Shown: piece after piece, positions 43,205-52,274 of the stretch
How the letters are laid out: each line of letters opens with the position of its first letter
Numbering within the stretch: position 1 is the stretch's first letter
Assembly (NCBI GenBank): GCA_020443345.1
Contig: JAGRIH010000026.1
Location: forward strand, 10,720-63,845
Direction of reading: 5' to 3'
From: Halioglobus sp.
Lineage (GTDB): Bacteria; Pseudomonadota; Gammaproteobacteria; Pseudomonadales; Halieaceae
Length of the DNA: 53,126 bases
Made by a program: the position numbers and the translations under genes
Notes under the pieces: generated by a model
Database searches by the model: none
What the model was told of the DNA's origin: nothing
What the model saw: only the letters and a program-made list of their open reading frames with translations

Positions 43205-45358
43205 TTACATCACCTGCAGGTTGGCATACTGCAGCACCAGCCACTTGCTGCCGCCCTCGGTGTCGAAATTCACTTCGACCCTGGCGCTGGCACCGCGGCC
43301 CTCGAAGTTTAGCACGACGCCCTCGCCAAACACCTGGTGGTAGACCTGCTGTCCCAGGCGCAAGCCCGTATCGGGCACCCGGGTCTGGGTCAGGGTGCTC
43401 ACCGGCCGCGCCACGCTGCTGTGCAGACGGACTTCGCGCAACAGTTGCGCCGGGATCTCCCGGATGAAACGGGACGGCGTGTTAAAGGTTTCCGAGCCGT
43501 GCAGGCGCCGGCTCTCGGCGTAAGTGAGGTACAGCTTATCCATGGCGCGGGTAATGCCCACGTAACACAGGCGCCGCTCCTCCTCCAGACGCCCCGGCTC
43601 CTCCAGCGACATGCGATGGGGAAACAGGTTTTCCTCCATACCCGCCAGGAATACCAGGGGAAATTCCAGCCCCTTGGCGGAGTGCAGCGTCATCAACTGC
43701 ACGCTGTCCTCGTGTTCCGCCGCCTGGGTGTCGCCGGCGTCCAGGGCAGCGCCGTCCAGGAATTGCTGCAGCGCGGACAACTCGTCATCCTGTGCGACAA
43801 ACTGCCTGGCGGCGCTGACCAGCTCCTGCAGGTTCTCCACCCGGGCGCGGCCTTTCTCGCCCTTCTCCTTCTCGTGGAAGCCGGCCAGCCCCGAGTGCTG
43901 GATGACATGTTCCACCAGCTCGCCCAACTCCAGTTCATCCGTGCCCGAGTCCAGTTCGTTCACCAGGGCCACAAAGCCGGCCAGGGCCGACAGCGCCCGC
44001 GCCGGCAGCAGCTTGTCATCGATGACAGCGGCCGCGGCCCGCCACAGGGACAGCCCGCGCTCGCGGGCACACTCGCGCAGGGTATCCAGTGTCTTGCTGC
44101 CGATACCGCGCGACGGTGTATTGATAACCCGCTCCACCGCCGCGTCATCGTCCCGGTTTTGCAGCAGGCGCAAATAGGCCAGCGCATTGCGGATTTCCAT
44201 GCGCTCGTAAAAGCGCTGGCCGCCGTAGATGCGGTAGGGAATCGCCGCGTGAATCAGCGCCTCCTCCAGCACCCGCGACTGGGCATTGGAGCGGTACAAT
44301 ATGGCTGCCGAGGCGCGATTGTTGCCCCGTTCCAGCCACTTTTCAATCTGCTCCACAATGAAACGCGCTTCGTCCTGTTCATTGAAACCGGCATACAGCG
44401 TGATCGGCTCGCCACTCTCTCCCGCGGTCCACAATTCCTTGCCCAGGCGCCCGAAGTTGCCGGCGATAACGCCGTTGGCGGCCTGCAGGATAGTCTGGGT
44501 GGAGCGGTAATTCTGCTCCAGCCGCACCGTTTTGGCGGCGGGGAAGTCAGCGCTAAAACGTTGAATATTTTCTATTTTTGCCCCGCGCCAGCCATAGATG
44601 GACTGGTCGTCGTCACCCACCGCCACCACCGGGATATCCGCGCCGGCCAGCACCCGCAGCCAGGCGTACTGAATGGTATTGGTATCCTGGAATTCATCCA
44701 CCAGAATCTGCCGGAAGCGCCCCCGATAGTGTCCCAGGACCTCGGGGCTGCGCAGCCACAGCTCGTGTGCGCGCAGCAGCAACTCGGCGAAATCGACCAT
44801 GCCGCCGCGCTCGCAGGCCTGTTCGTAAGCGCGGTAGACACGCAGCATGGTCTGGCCGAACAGATCGGCATGGGGCACTTCGATATGCGCCGAGCGCAGG
44901 CCCTCGTCTTTCTGCGCGTTGATGTACCACTGGCACTGGCGCGGCGGCCAGCGCGACTCGTCCAGGTCCAGCTCCCGCCCGATGCGCTTCACCAGGCGCA
45001 ACTGGTCATCGCTGTCGAGAATCTGGAAGTTTTGCGGCAGGCCCGCCTCCCTCCAGTGCGCCTTGAGCAGGCGGTGTGCCAGCCCGTGAAAGGTCCCCAC
45101 CCACATGCCGTGGCTGGGAAGCTGCAGCATCTGTTCGATACGGCCGCGCATCTCCCTGGCCGCCTTGTTGGTAAAGGTCACCGCCAGAATGGACCAGGGG
45201 GAAAAATCCATGGACCGGATCAGCCAGGCAATGCGGTGCACCAGCACACGGGTCTTGCCGCTGCCGGCGCCGGCCAGCACCAGCATGTTCTGGCTCTCGG
45301 CGGCGACCGCATCGCGCTGGGCATCGTTGAGGGGAGAGAGGATGTCGGACACGTCCAT
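43205..45358 (-). CDS. uvrD: DNA helicase II UvrD
   Basis: UvrD is a 3'-5' superfamily 1A helicase in nucleotide-excision and mismatch repair. The 717-residue protein begins MDVSDILSPLNDAQRDAVAAESQNMLVLAGAGSGKTRVLVHRIAWLI, nearly identical to E. coli UvrD, with Walker A at residues 29-36. It includes VTFTNKAAREMRGRI, GTFHGLAHRLL, DEFQDTN, the VGDDDQSIYGWRGA motif, LEQNYRST, LMTLHSAKGLEFP and GITRAM. The C-terminus (GVVLNFEGRGASARVEVNFD) is the RNA-polymerase-binding Tudor-like region. It diverges from hexR. Confidence 0.97.
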   Translation of the reverse strand: MDVSDILSPLNDAQRDAVAAESQNMLVLAGAGSGKTRVLVHRIAWLIRSMDFSPWSILAVTFTNKAAREMRGRIEQMLQLPSHGMWVGTFHGLAHRLLKAHWREAGLPQNFQILDSDDQLRLVKRIGRELDLDESRWPPRQCQWYINAQKDEGLRSAHIEVPHADLFGQTMLRVYRAYEQACERGGMVDFAELLLRAHELWLRSPEVLGHYRGRFRQILVDEFQDTNTIQYAWLRVLAGADIPVVAVGDDDQSIYGWRGAKIENIQRFSADFPAAKTVRLEQNYRSTQTILQAANGVIAGNFGRLGKELWTAGESGEPITLYAGFNEQDEARFIVEQIEKWLERGNNRASAAILYRSNAQSRVLEEALIHAAIPYRIYGGQRFYERMEIRNALAYLRLLQNRDDDAAVERVINTPSRGIGSKTLDTLRECARERGLSLWRAAAAVIDDKLLPARALSALAGFVALVNELDSGTDELELGELVEHVIQHSGLAGFHEKEKGEKGRARVENLQELVSAARQFVAQDDELSALQQFLDGAALDAGDTQAAEHEDSVQLMTLHSAKGLEFPLVFLAGMEENLFPHRMSLEEPGRLEEERRLCYVGITRAMDKLYLTYAESRRLHGSETFNTPSRFIREIPAQLLREVRLHSSVARPVSTLTQTRVPDTGLRLGQQVYHQVFGEGVVLNFEGRGASARVEVNFDTEGGSKWLVLQYANLQVM

Positions 45359-45461
45359 TGGGTCATTCTAACCAAATTGCAGTCGCGCGACAGGGCCGCG
45401 GGCGGTAATGAATGTATAATAGCGCACTGACTGAATACCCGGCACGGCGGCATACTCACCA

Positions 45462-46322
45462 GTGACGACGGCAACCAGGCCCATCCTGCGGGAAATTGAA
45501 ACCCGCCTGCAGCAGTTGCGGCGCTCGGAACGCAAGGTGGCGCAACTGGTACTGGCCCGACCGGACGACGTGATACACATGCGGATCGTGGACGTGGCTG
45601 CCGCCGCCGCGGTGAGCGAGCCCACCGTGGTGCGCTTCTGTCGCGCCGTGGGCTGTACCGGATTCCAGAACTTCAAACTGGCACTGGCGCGCAGCGCCGC
45701 CAGCGGCGGTTTCGCGGAACCCTTCTCCCTGAGTGAGCTGGACACCGCCCGCGACTATACCCACAAGGTGTTCGACGCCACCCTGGAAACCCTTGCGCGG
45801 GTGCGCGATACGCTGGATCTGGATGCCATAAAAGTTGCCGTGGATGCGCTGTGCAGTGCCAATCGCGTCGAGTTCTACGGCTTCGGCGCATCCGGCCCGG
45901 TGGCCATCGATGCCCAGCACAAGTTTTTTCGCCTGCAAATCGCCAGTGCCGCCCACTCGGATCCCCATATGCAGGCCATGTCGGCCATGTCCCTGATCCC
46001 GGGTGACGTGGTAGTGGCCATCTCCCAGTCGGGTCGCAGCACCTCGCTGCTGGAAGCGATGGAGCACGTGCACGAGGCCGGCGCCGTTGTCATCGGCCTG
46101 GCGCCGGGCGCTACCCCGGTCGTCCGGCGCAGCACGATTGCCATTCCCATCGATGTGGAGCAGGCCAGCGACGACAGTTATACCCCCCTGCCCTCGCGCA
46201 TCGCACACCTGGCGGTGATCGACGTGCTGGCCGTCGGGGTATCCAGGATGAAAGGGGAGAAGGTGCGCAGCCATCTGAGCAAGCTCAACCGCGGCTTGCA
46301 ACTGCTGCGCACGCCCGACTGA
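45462..46322 (+). CDS. hexR: RpiR-family sugar-metabolism regulator HexR
   Basis: HexR represses Entner-Doudoroff and central carbon genes in Pseudomonas and relatives and responds to 2-keto-3-deoxy-6-phosphogluconate. The 286-residue protein has an N-terminal helix-turn-helix (residues 1-77; RRSERKVAQLVLARPDDVIHMRIVDVAAAAAVSEPTVVRFCRAVG) and a SIS sugar-phosphate domain (EFYGFGASGPVAIDAQHKFFRL, ISQSGRSTSLLEAM). The start is GTG at 45462. A TATAAT at 45415-45420 is a candidate -10 element. HexR usually sits next to zwf; here it sits beside uvrD and no such target is nearby. I found no clear HexR operator in the gap. Confidence 0.88.
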   Translation: MTTATRPILREIETRLQQLRRSERKVAQLVLARPDDVIHMRIVDVAAAAAVSEPTVVRFCRAVGCTGFQNFKLALARSAASGGFAEPFSLSELDTARDYTHKVFDATLETLARVRDTLDLDAIKVAVDALCSANRVEFYGFGASGPVAIDAQHKFFRLQIASAAHSDPHMQAMSAMSLIPGDVVVAISQSGRSTSLLEAMEHVHEAGAVVIGLAPGATPVVRRSTIAIPIDVEQASDDSYTPLPSRIAHLAVIDVLAVGVSRMKGEKVRSHLSKLNRGLQLLRTPD

Positions 46323-46405
46323 CCAGTGCGCGGCCACGGGGAAATCGCCCGCCGTGTCTGTTACTATCTGGCCACCATCCGGTATTGAGCAGGACCCGCT
46401 AACCC

Positions 46406-47500
46406 ATGGACAATCGAGACGATCACCCCGACCCCAAACGCGACCCCCGGTTCGGCGACTTCCCGGACTACGACGACTACGAAGAACCGGACCGGGACAG
46501 TGACTACACCTCAGCGTTTCGCGAGGAGGAGTTCGCAGACGATTTGGCGGCAGACCGGGCGCTGGATGAACTGCCGGATGAAGACTATGACGATGACTCC
46601 TCCGCGCTGCGCGAATGGTCCGGCCCGGCACCCGCCGCCGGTCCGCGACGCCACCAGCTCGACGAGCTGTGGGACGATGACGATGCACAGGCCGTTCCTG
46701 CCGACGAGGCGGACGACCCGGCCTGGCAAGACGACGAGGAAGCCGTATTGCCCGAGGGCGATACCCGGACCCGGGTGCACGAGACGCCGGACGAAGACGA
46801 CGCCAGCGCAAATCCCGACGACCAGCGGCCGGGGACCCGCTCTGCCGCGCACCGCTGGCCGCTGGGGCTTGTCGCGGTGGCGATTCTGGCGGTGTTGTTA
46901 CTGGCTGCGGGCGGTTACGGGGTGATACAGCAGCGCGCCGCCACCGAACAGGAGATCCGCGGCCTGCAGGCCGCGCTCGCCACGGCGGCCAGTCCCGCCG
47001 AGGTGCGCGCCAGCCGCGATGCCCTGGAACAGGTACAACGGCGCAATCATGAATTGCAGGACTCGCTGGAGAACCTGACGCTTGAAAACCGGCGCCTGGC
47101 GGACACCGTCGCCGGACTGGAAAGCCAACTGGCAGCACAGCGACAGGCCGCCGCGACGGCGGCTGCCGCGAAAGCGCCCGCAGCAGCAGTGTCCGGAACG
47201 CCGCCGACCGCTGCCGTGGATGCTGGGGCGGCGTCCAAACCCCCTGCAAACCAGGCCGCAGGCAGTGACTCCTGGTTCGTAAACTTCGGTTCCTACAGCC
47301 AGCGCGAAGCCGCCGAGCGCTGGGTGGACAAGCTGCAGCCCACATCCGGCTCCGTCGTGGTCACCACCGCCAGCAGCAACGGCCGGACATTCTATCGGGT
47401 GCGCGTGGTCGAACTGGCGAGCCGCAACGTGGCGGAGCAGGTTGCCCTGCAGTTGCAGCGCGAGCACGGTCTGTCCCGGCTGTGGGTGGGCAGGCAATAG
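46406..47500 (+). CDS. SPOR-domain membrane protein with acidic cytoplasmic tail
   Basis: This is a 364-residue, type II bitopic membrane protein. Residues 1-150 are extremely acidic and Asp/Glu/Pro-rich, with no recognised domain. Residues 151-174 form a membrane helix (WPLGLVAVAILAVLLLAAGGYGVI). Residues 180-250 are a likely coiled coil with an Ala/Gln-rich end. From about 288 comes a SPOR domain (WFVNFGSYSQREAAERWVDKL to LSRLWVGRQ) that binds denuded septal peptidoglycan. The plan is like DamX and FtsN, so a role in cell division or the envelope is likely, but it is not a clear orthologue of either. Confidence 0.85.
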   Translation: MDNRDDHPDPKRDPRFGDFPDYDDYEEPDRDSDYTSAFREEEFADDLAADRALDELPDEDYDDDSSALREWSGPAPAAGPRRHQLDELWDDDDAQAVPADEADDPAWQDDEEAVLPEGDTRTRVHETPDEDDASANPDDQRPGTRSAAHRWPLGLVAVAILAVLLLAAGGYGVIQQRAATEQEIRGLQAALATAASPAEVRASRDALEQVQRRNHELQDSLENLTLENRRLADTVAGLESQLAAQRQAAATAAAAKAPAAAVSGTPPTAAVDAGAASKPPANQAAGSDSWFVNFGSYSQREAAERWVDKLQPTSGSVVVTTASSNGRTFYRVRVVELASRNVAEQVALQLQREHGLSRLWVGRQ

Positions 47501-47534
47501 CAGTATACGAAACAGCCCCGTGCCGGCACCGGCT

Positions 47535-47568
47535 TGGCAGATGCCCGGTGTCCTGTTAATGTCTGCCA
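47535..47568. repeat. Inverted repeat before the 47593 gene
   Basis: TGGCAGA (47535-47541) and TCTGCCA (47562-47568) are perfect 7-bp arms with a 20-base loop, in the 92 bp gap upstream of the small secreted protein. It may be a regulatory site or a weak terminator. I do not recognise it. Confidence 0.35.
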
Positions 47569-47592
47569 ATCGCAAACCTGGAGGGAGTCGAA

Positions 47593-47964
47593 ATGAACCG
47601 TGTCAAACTTGCAGTGCTGAGCCTGGTTCTGGGCAGCGGCGTCAGCCTCGCCGGAGAGTGCGTCAGACCCGAGGTGCCCTCCCTGCCGGACGGCGGCAGC
47701 GCCTCTATGGAGGATATGCTGGCCGGCCAAAAAGCGGTCAAGACCTTTCAGACGGCCAATCTGGAATACATGTCCTGCCTGGAACGAGACATGAAAAAGG
47801 CTGAGGAGGCGACGCTGAAAGGCTCAAAAGATGAGATGGAGGCGGCGCAGTCGAACTACCAGGCGGCGGTGGAGAGATACAACGCCGCTGTGTCTCAGGA
47901 AGAGGAGGTCGCCGGTCAGTTCAACACGGAAATCCGCGAGTACAAGGCAGCCAATCCCGGCTGA
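47593..47964 (+). CDS. Small secreted helical protein of unknown function
   Basis: This is a 123-residue protein with a signal peptide (MNRVKLAVLSLVLGSGVSLA) and a mostly helical, charged mature part. The conserved-looking pattern is a Cys shortly after the cleavage site (GECVRPEVPSLPDGGSAS), then MEDMLAGQKAVKTFQTANLEYMSCLERD, so two cysteines (about residues 23 and 62) may form a disulphide. A similar layout (Pro-rich PDG turn, AQxxV...YxxCL) occurs in uncharacterised secreted proteins of many proteobacteria. A strong ribosome-binding site (GGAGGGAG) precedes the ATG. Convergent with the SirB2 gene. No function is proposed. Confidence 0.72.
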   Translation: MNRVKLAVLSLVLGSGVSLAGECVRPEVPSLPDGGSASMEDMLAGQKAVKTFQTANLEYMSCLERDMKKAEEATLKGSKDEMEAAQSNYQAAVERYNAAVSQEEEVAGQFNTEIREYKAANPG

Positions 47965-47982
47965 CCCGGCGCAGCGGAAACT

Positions 47983-48003
47983 GGCGGCACCGAGGTCGCC
48001 GCC
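47983..48003. terminator. Possible bidirectional hairpin terminator
   Basis: GGCGGC (47983-47988) and GCCGCC (47998-48003) form a GC-rich stem with a nine-base loop between two convergent genes. No T-run follows on either side, so activity as an intrinsic terminator is doubtful. Confidence 0.35.
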
Positions 48004-48017
48004 GCGGCCGCAGTGCA

Positions 48018-48416
48018 TTAGCCAACCAGCGGCCGAAAAAATCCCAGGGGATCTTTACTGTACGCCACTGTGACGATATAGGCCACGGTGCACAGCGCCA
48101 GCAGCCAGGCGATCACCCGCTGGCGCCTGGTCTTGCCGTAGCGCAAAGCCGCCATGCCCAGCGCGATATAGACCAGCAGCCCCGCGATCTTCGCGCTGAT
48201 CCAGCCCATCTGGAACGGTGACACCCGCCACAGCACCAGCATGCCGATCGCCGAACCCAACAGGACGGTGTCCACGATATGCGGCAGGACCTTTGCCGGG
48301 CGACGCCGCAGCAACGGGTTGTCCGTCATCATCCAGTAACCGCGCAGGATAAAGCCGCTCACCGACAGCACCACGCTGCCGACATGCAGCAGCTTCAGCC
48401 ACTCGAACAGCGTCAC
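48018..48416 (-). CDS. SirB2 family membrane protein
   Basis: This is a 132-residue protein with four hydrophobic helices. It has the SirB2 pattern: LKLLHVGSVVLSVSGFILRGYWMM, PHIVDTVLLGSAIGMLV, WISAKIAGLLVYIALGMAALRYGKTR and an ending in AYIVTVAYSKDP. The family is named for an invasion regulator locus but its role is unknown; it is often coded next to housekeeping genes. The start is GTG at 48416; no ATG is available in frame. It lies four bases after glmS on the same strand and is probably translated from the same message. Confidence 0.85.
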   Translation of the reverse strand: MTLFEWLKLLHVGSVVLSVSGFILRGYWMMTDNPLLRRRPAKVLPHIVDTVLLGSAIGMLVLWRVSPFQMGWISAKIAGLLVYIALGMAALRYGKTRRQRVIAWLLALCTVAYIVTVAYSKDPLGFFRPLVG

Positions 48417-48420
48417 TGCC

Positions 48421-50250
48421 TCATTCCACGGTGACTGACTTGGCCAGGTTGCGCGGCTTGTCCACGTCGGTGCCCTTCTGCACCGCCACATGGTAGGCCA
48501 GCAGTTGCAGTGCCACGGTATAAATCACCGGTTTGAGCACCTCGGGACAGTGCGGCATGGGCAGCACCCGCACCCGCGCGTCGTCGGCAAAACCCGCCGC
48601 TCTGTCCGCGAAGACAAACAGCTGCCCGCCGCGTGAGCGCACCTCCTCCAGGTTGGACTTGAGCTTTTCCAGCAGTTCATCGCTGGGCGCCACGGCGACC
48701 ACCGGCATGTCGTCATCCACCAGTGCCAGCGGCCCGTGCTTCAATTCGCCGGCCGGGTAGGCCTCGGCGTGGATGTAGGATATCTCCTTGAGCTTGAGCG
48801 CACCCTCCATGGCGATCGGGTAGTGAATGCCGCGCCCCAGAAACAGCGCGTGGTGCTTGGGAATAAAGGCATGGGACAACTGCCTGATGGCCGCGTCGAG
48901 TTCCAGCGTTTGCTGTACGTAATCCGGCAACTTGTGCAGTGCCGACACGAGTTGCTCCCGGCGCTCTTGTGGCAGGGAGCGGCGACGCCCCAGCGCAATG
49001 GTCAACAGCAGTAGCGCCACCAGTTGCGTGGTGAATGCCTTGGTCGATGCGACGCCGATTTCAGTTCCCGCCCGCGTCAGGAACACCAGATCGCACTCGC
49101 GTACCAGTGAACTGTTGTCCACGTTGGCGATGACCAGGCTGCCGATAAACTCCCCGGGTTTTGCATTGCGCAGTGCCGCCAGGGTATCGGCGGTCTCGCC
49201 GGACTGGGAAACGGCGACCAGCAGCGTGCCCTGGTGCGGCACCCGCTTGCGGTAGCGAAACTCAGAGGCCACTTCCACCTCACAGGGCACACCCGCCAGT
49301 TCCTCCAGCCAGTAGCGGGCCACCATGCCCGCGTGGAAACTGGTACCGCAGGCGACGATCTGTATCGCCTTGACCTGATCGAAGACAGCGGCGGCATTCG
49401 CACCGAAACAGTGATCGCCGATGCTGCGCCCCCCCGCCGCTGCAAACGTGGCGGCCAGAGCGCGCGGCTGCTCGTAGATCTCCTTGATCATGTAGTGGTC
49501 GAAGTCGCCCATATCGACCGCCTCGACCGCCTCGTCAATGCGGGTGACGCGGCGCTCCAGCAGCGTGCCGTCCGCGGCAAACACCTGCAGGCTGGCGGGC
49601 GTGATCTCCACCAGGTCGCCCTCTTCCAGGTAGATAAAGCGGTCCGTCACCTGGCGCAGGGCCATCTGGTCGGAGGCCAGAAAATTCTCGCCGATGCCGA
49701 CGCCCACCACCAGCGGGCTGCCCCGGCGCGCGCCGACGACGCAATCGGGATGCTCCACGTCTATGGCCGCCAGGGCGTAGGCGCCCTCCAGCCGCTGTAC
49801 CACGCGCTGCATGGCCTCGCACAGACTCGCCCCGACCTGCAACTGCTGGTGGAGCAGGTGGACCACCACTTCCGTGTCGGTGGCAGAGTGCAACTGGTAG
49901 CCTGCCTGCAGCAGTTCCTCGCGCAGCACCTGGTGGTTTTCAATAATGCCGTTGTGCACCAGGGCCACCCGCTGTCCGGAAACATGTGGGTGCGCATTGA
50001 CGCCGGAAGGTTCGCCGTGGGTCGCCCAGCGGGTGTGCGCAATGCCGGTGCAGCCGAAGTACGGCTGCAATTGCTGCGCCTGTTCCAGTTCGCTGACCTT
50101 GCCCTGGCGTTTGTGCAGGTGCAGGTTGCGCTCGTTGTCGATCAACGCCAGGCCGGCGGAGTCGTAGCCGCGGTATTCGAGCCGGCGCAATCCCTCCAGC
50201 AGGATTTCGGATACCTCCCGCCGCGCCGCGGCGGCCACGATGCCACACAT
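48421..50250 (-). CDS. glmS: Glucosamine-6-phosphate synthase (glutamine-hydrolysing)
   Basis: GlmS makes glucosamine-6-phosphate from fructose-6-phosphate and glutamine, the entry to peptidoglycan and LPS amino sugars. The 609-residue protein starts MCGIVAAAA, leaving Cys (position 2 before Met removal) as the N-terminal nucleophile. It has the [16 protein letters not shown] and RWATHGEPS motifs of the glutaminase domain, two SIS domains ([35 protein letters not shown]) and the invariant end [11 protein letters not shown]. The gap to glmU is two bases. In Pseudomonas a DeoR-type regulator gene (glmR) lies between; it is absent here. Confidence 0.97.
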   Translation of the reverse strand: MCGIVAAAARREVSEILLEGLRRLEYRGYDSAGLALIDNERNLHLHKRQGKVSELEQAQQLQPYFGCTGIAHTRWATHGEPSGVNAHPHVSGQRVALVHNGIIENHQVLREELLQAGYQLHSATDTEVVVHLLHQQLQVGASLCEAMQRVVQRLEGAYALAAIDVEHPDCVVGARRGSPLVVGVGIGENFLASDQMALRQVTDRFIYLEEGDLVEITPASLQVFAADGTLLERRVTRIDEAVEAVDMGDFDHYMIKEIYEQPRALAATFAAAGGRSIGDHCFGANAAAVFDQVKAIQIVACGTSFHAGMVARYWLEELAGVPCEVEVASEFRYRKRVPHQGTLLVAVSQSGETADTLAALRNAKPGEFIGSLVIANVDNSSLVRECDLVFLTRAGTEIGVASTKAFTTQLVALLLLTIALGRRRSLPQERREQLVSALHKLPDYVQQTLELDAAIRQLSHAFIPKHHALFLGRGIHYPIAMEGALKLKEISYIHAEAYPAGELKHGPLALVDDDMPVVAVAPSDELLEKLKSNLEEVRSRGGQLFVFADRAAGFADDARVRVLPMPHCPEVLKPVIYTVALQLLAYHVAVQKGTDVDKPRNLAKSVTVE

Positions 50251-50252
50251 GA

Positions 50253-51620
50253 TCAGTCCCCGCCCTGTTTCCCGGGGCGCTGCCAGCCCTGGATATTGCG
50301 CTGTCGAGCCCGGCTCACGGCCAGCTCGCTGTTCTCCACGGCCCTGGTGATGGTGGAGCCGGCCGCCACAAAGCCCCGATCCGCGATCTCCAGAGGGGCC
50401 ACCAGGGTGCTGTTGGAACCGACAAACACCCCCTGGCCAATCGTGGTCCGGTGTTTGTTTACCCCGTCGTAATTACAGGTAATGGTCCCCGCGCCGATGT
50501 TCACTCCCGGGCCCATGTCGCAGTCGCCGATGTAGCTGAGGTGGTTGACCTTGCTGTCCGCGCCGATTCGGGCGTTCTTGGTTTCCACAAAATTGCCGAT
50601 GCGCGCCCCCTCGGACAACACGGTGCCGGGGCGCAGGCGCGCATAGGGTCCGACGGTGCAGGCCGCGCCAATCTCGGTCTCCTGCACATGGCTCATGGCA
50701 TGAATCGTCGCGCCATCGCCGACGACCACATCGCGCAGCACGCAGTTGGGACCGACAGTGACCCGCCTGCCCAGCCGCACTTCCCCCTCGATCACCACGT
50801 TTACGTCGATACTGACATCCTGCGCACAAGTGAGGGTACCGCGAATATCCAGGCGGGCCGCATCGGCAATACTGACCCCCTGACGCATCAGTTCCCGGGC
50901 CTGGCGGCGCTGATACTCGCGCTCGAGCCGGTTGAGCTGCTCCCGGTCGTTGACACCCAGAATTTCCAGTTCGGAGCCGGCGCGGCTGGTGGCGACCACC
51001 CGACCCTCGGCAACTGCCAGGGACAGTACATCGGGCAGGTAGTACTCCCCCTGCTGGTTGTCGTTTCTCACCTGCGGCAAATAGCGCATAAAGTCCTGCG
51101 CGGGGGCGGCCATCACGCCCGTGTTGATCTCGGTGATGTCCCGCTGCGACGCCGTGGCATCCCTGTCCTCCACCACGCCCAGCAGGGCGCCCTCGGCACT
51201 GCGCAGGATCCTGCCGTAACCGCGCGGGTCGTCGAGAATCGCCGTCAGCAGGGCTGGGGCCTGCTGCGCCCGGGCCACGAGCCGCTCCAGGGTGGCCGGT
51301 TCAGTAAGCGGCACGTCGCCGTATAACACGAGCACGACACTGTCGGGGGCGACCGCGGGCAGCGCTTGCAGCACCGCGTGACCGGTGCCGAGCTGCCGCT
51401 CCTGCACCACCCAGTGAATAGTGTAGGCTGACAGCGCCTGCTGGACCTGTTCCCCCCCGTGACCGACAACCACGTGCACGGCAGCGGGATGCAGGCCGAG
51501 TGCGGTGCGCACCACGTGCTCCAGCAAAGGCCTGCCGGCCAGCGTGTGCAGCACCTTGGGCAGGCTGGAGTTCATCCTGCTGCCCTGGCCCGCTGCCAGG
51601 ATAATAATCTCGAGTTTCAT
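50253..51620 (-). CDS. glmU: Bifunctional N-acetylglucosamine-1-phosphate uridyltransferase/acetyltransferase
   Basis: GlmU completes UDP-N-acetylglucosamine synthesis. The 455-residue protein has the N-terminal uridyltransferase ([36 protein letters not shown]). The C-terminal left-handed beta-helix acetyltransferase contains [35 protein letters not shown] and [22 protein letters not shown]. It is followed at once by glmS and preceded by atpC with a 207 bp gap. That gap contains an inverted repeat 16 bases upstream of the start and a direct repeat. Confidence 0.97.
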   Translation of the reverse strand: MKLEIIILAAGQGSRMNSSLPKVLHTLAGRPLLEHVVRTALGLHPAAVHVVVGHGGEQVQQALSAYTIHWVVQERQLGTGHAVLQALPAVAPDSVVLVLYGDVPLTEPATLERLVARAQQAPALLTAILDDPRGYGRILRSAEGALLGVVEDRDATASQRDITEINTGVMAAPAQDFMRYLPQVRNDNQQGEYYLPDVLSLAVAEGRVVATSRAGSELEILGVNDREQLNRLEREYQRRQARELMRQGVSIADAARLDIRGTLTCAQDVSIDVNVVIEGEVRLGRRVTVGPNCVLRDVVVGDGATIHAMSHVQETEIGAACTVGPYARLRPGTVLSEGARIGNFVETKNARIGADSKVNHLSYIGDCDMGPGVNIGAGTITCNYDGVNKHRTTIGQGVFVGSNSTLVAPLEIADRGFVAAGSTITRAVENSELAVSRARQRNIQGWQRPGKQGGD

Positions 51621-51635
51621 AAAATCAGCCTGTCC

Positions 51636-51655
51636 ATCCCGTTCAATGCCGGGAT
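51636..51655. repeat. Inverted repeat in the glmU leader
   Basis: ATCCCG (51636-51641) and CGGGAT (51650-51655) form perfect 6-bp arms around eight bases, 16 bases upstream of the glmU ATG. In RNA this would be a hairpin close to the ribosome-binding region and could influence translation. It may equally be a protein-binding site. Confidence 0.35.
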
Positions 51656-51747
51656 AAAACCCGTCCGCAACGGCTGATAGTAGTACGCCGGAGACGCATT
51701 ACAACGCCATTTATCGCAATTGTGACGGGGTTATCACTCACCCTTCC

Positions 51748-51775
51748 GGTTCGCACAGAACGGTGTGGTTCGCAC
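51748..51775. repeat. Direct repeat in the atpC-glmU gap
   Basis: GGTTCGCAC occurs at 51748-51756 and again at 51767-51775, a 19-base period (about two helical turns). It lies 130 bases upstream of glmU. Regularly spaced direct repeats often bind response regulators, but no known site is recognised. No intrinsic terminator for the atp operon is evident in this gap. Confidence 0.35.
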
Positions 51776-51827
51776 CGCTAAAAAGGCGCCGGTGGGCAGG
51801 GCTTCGGGACGAGCGGCCCGCTCGGTA

Positions 51828-52256
51828 CTATCCGCGCCCCGCCCGGTTGCGTATTTTGCGCAAAGTGGCCAGCTGGGCAGCGGCCTCGGCGAGTTGTGCA
51901 GAGGCGCGACCGTAGTCGAAATCGCCGGTCTGATTGCTCAGCGCCTGTTCCGCTTCGCGGCGCGCTTCCTCGGCTGCCGCCTCATCCACGTCATGGGCCC
52001 GAATGGCGGTATCGGCCAGGATGGATACGACGCCCGGCTGCACCTCCAGGAAGCCGCCCGAGACGTAGTACACCTGCTCTTCACCCGCCTGCGTCACGAT
52101 GCGCACCGGGCCGGGCACCAGAGAAGTCAGCAGCGGCGCGTGCCCGTAGCTGACGCCCAACTCGCCCAACTCACCGGTGGCGACCAGCATGTCAACCAGG
52201 CCGGAGTAAATTTCCTCTTCCGCGCTGACGATGTCGCAGTGAATAGTCATGGCCAT
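51828..52256 (-). CDS. atpC: ATP synthase epsilon subunit
   Basis: Epsilon is the rotor subunit that couples F1 to Fo and can inhibit ATP hydrolysis. The 142-residue protein begins [46 protein letters not shown], typical of the family, followed by the C-terminal helical pair ([20 protein letters not shown]). The ATG at 52256 has GGAGGGG seven bases upstream; ATG at 52250 is possible. It is the last gene of the atp operon, 18 bp after atpD. Confidence 0.96.
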   Translation of the reverse strand: MAMTIHCDIVSAEEEIYSGLVDMLVATGELGELGVSYGHAPLLTSLVPGPVRIVTQAGEEQVYYVSGGFLEVQPGVVSILADTAIRAHDVDEAAAEEARREAEQALSNQTGDFDYGRASAQLAEAAAQLATLRKIRNRAGRG

Positions 52257-52274
52257 ACCCGGGCCCCTCCAGTG

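Noticed and set aside
43337-45430. 697-codon plus-strand open frame opposite uvrD
   Set aside because: Antisense shadow of uvrD, whose helicase motifs are intact on the minus strand.
51721-51740. TTATC-type sequences near glmU as DnaA boxes or an origin
   Set aside because: They match the nine-base DnaA box poorly, no cluster or AT-rich unwinding region is present, and no origin genes (dnaA, dnaN, gidA) are in the window.
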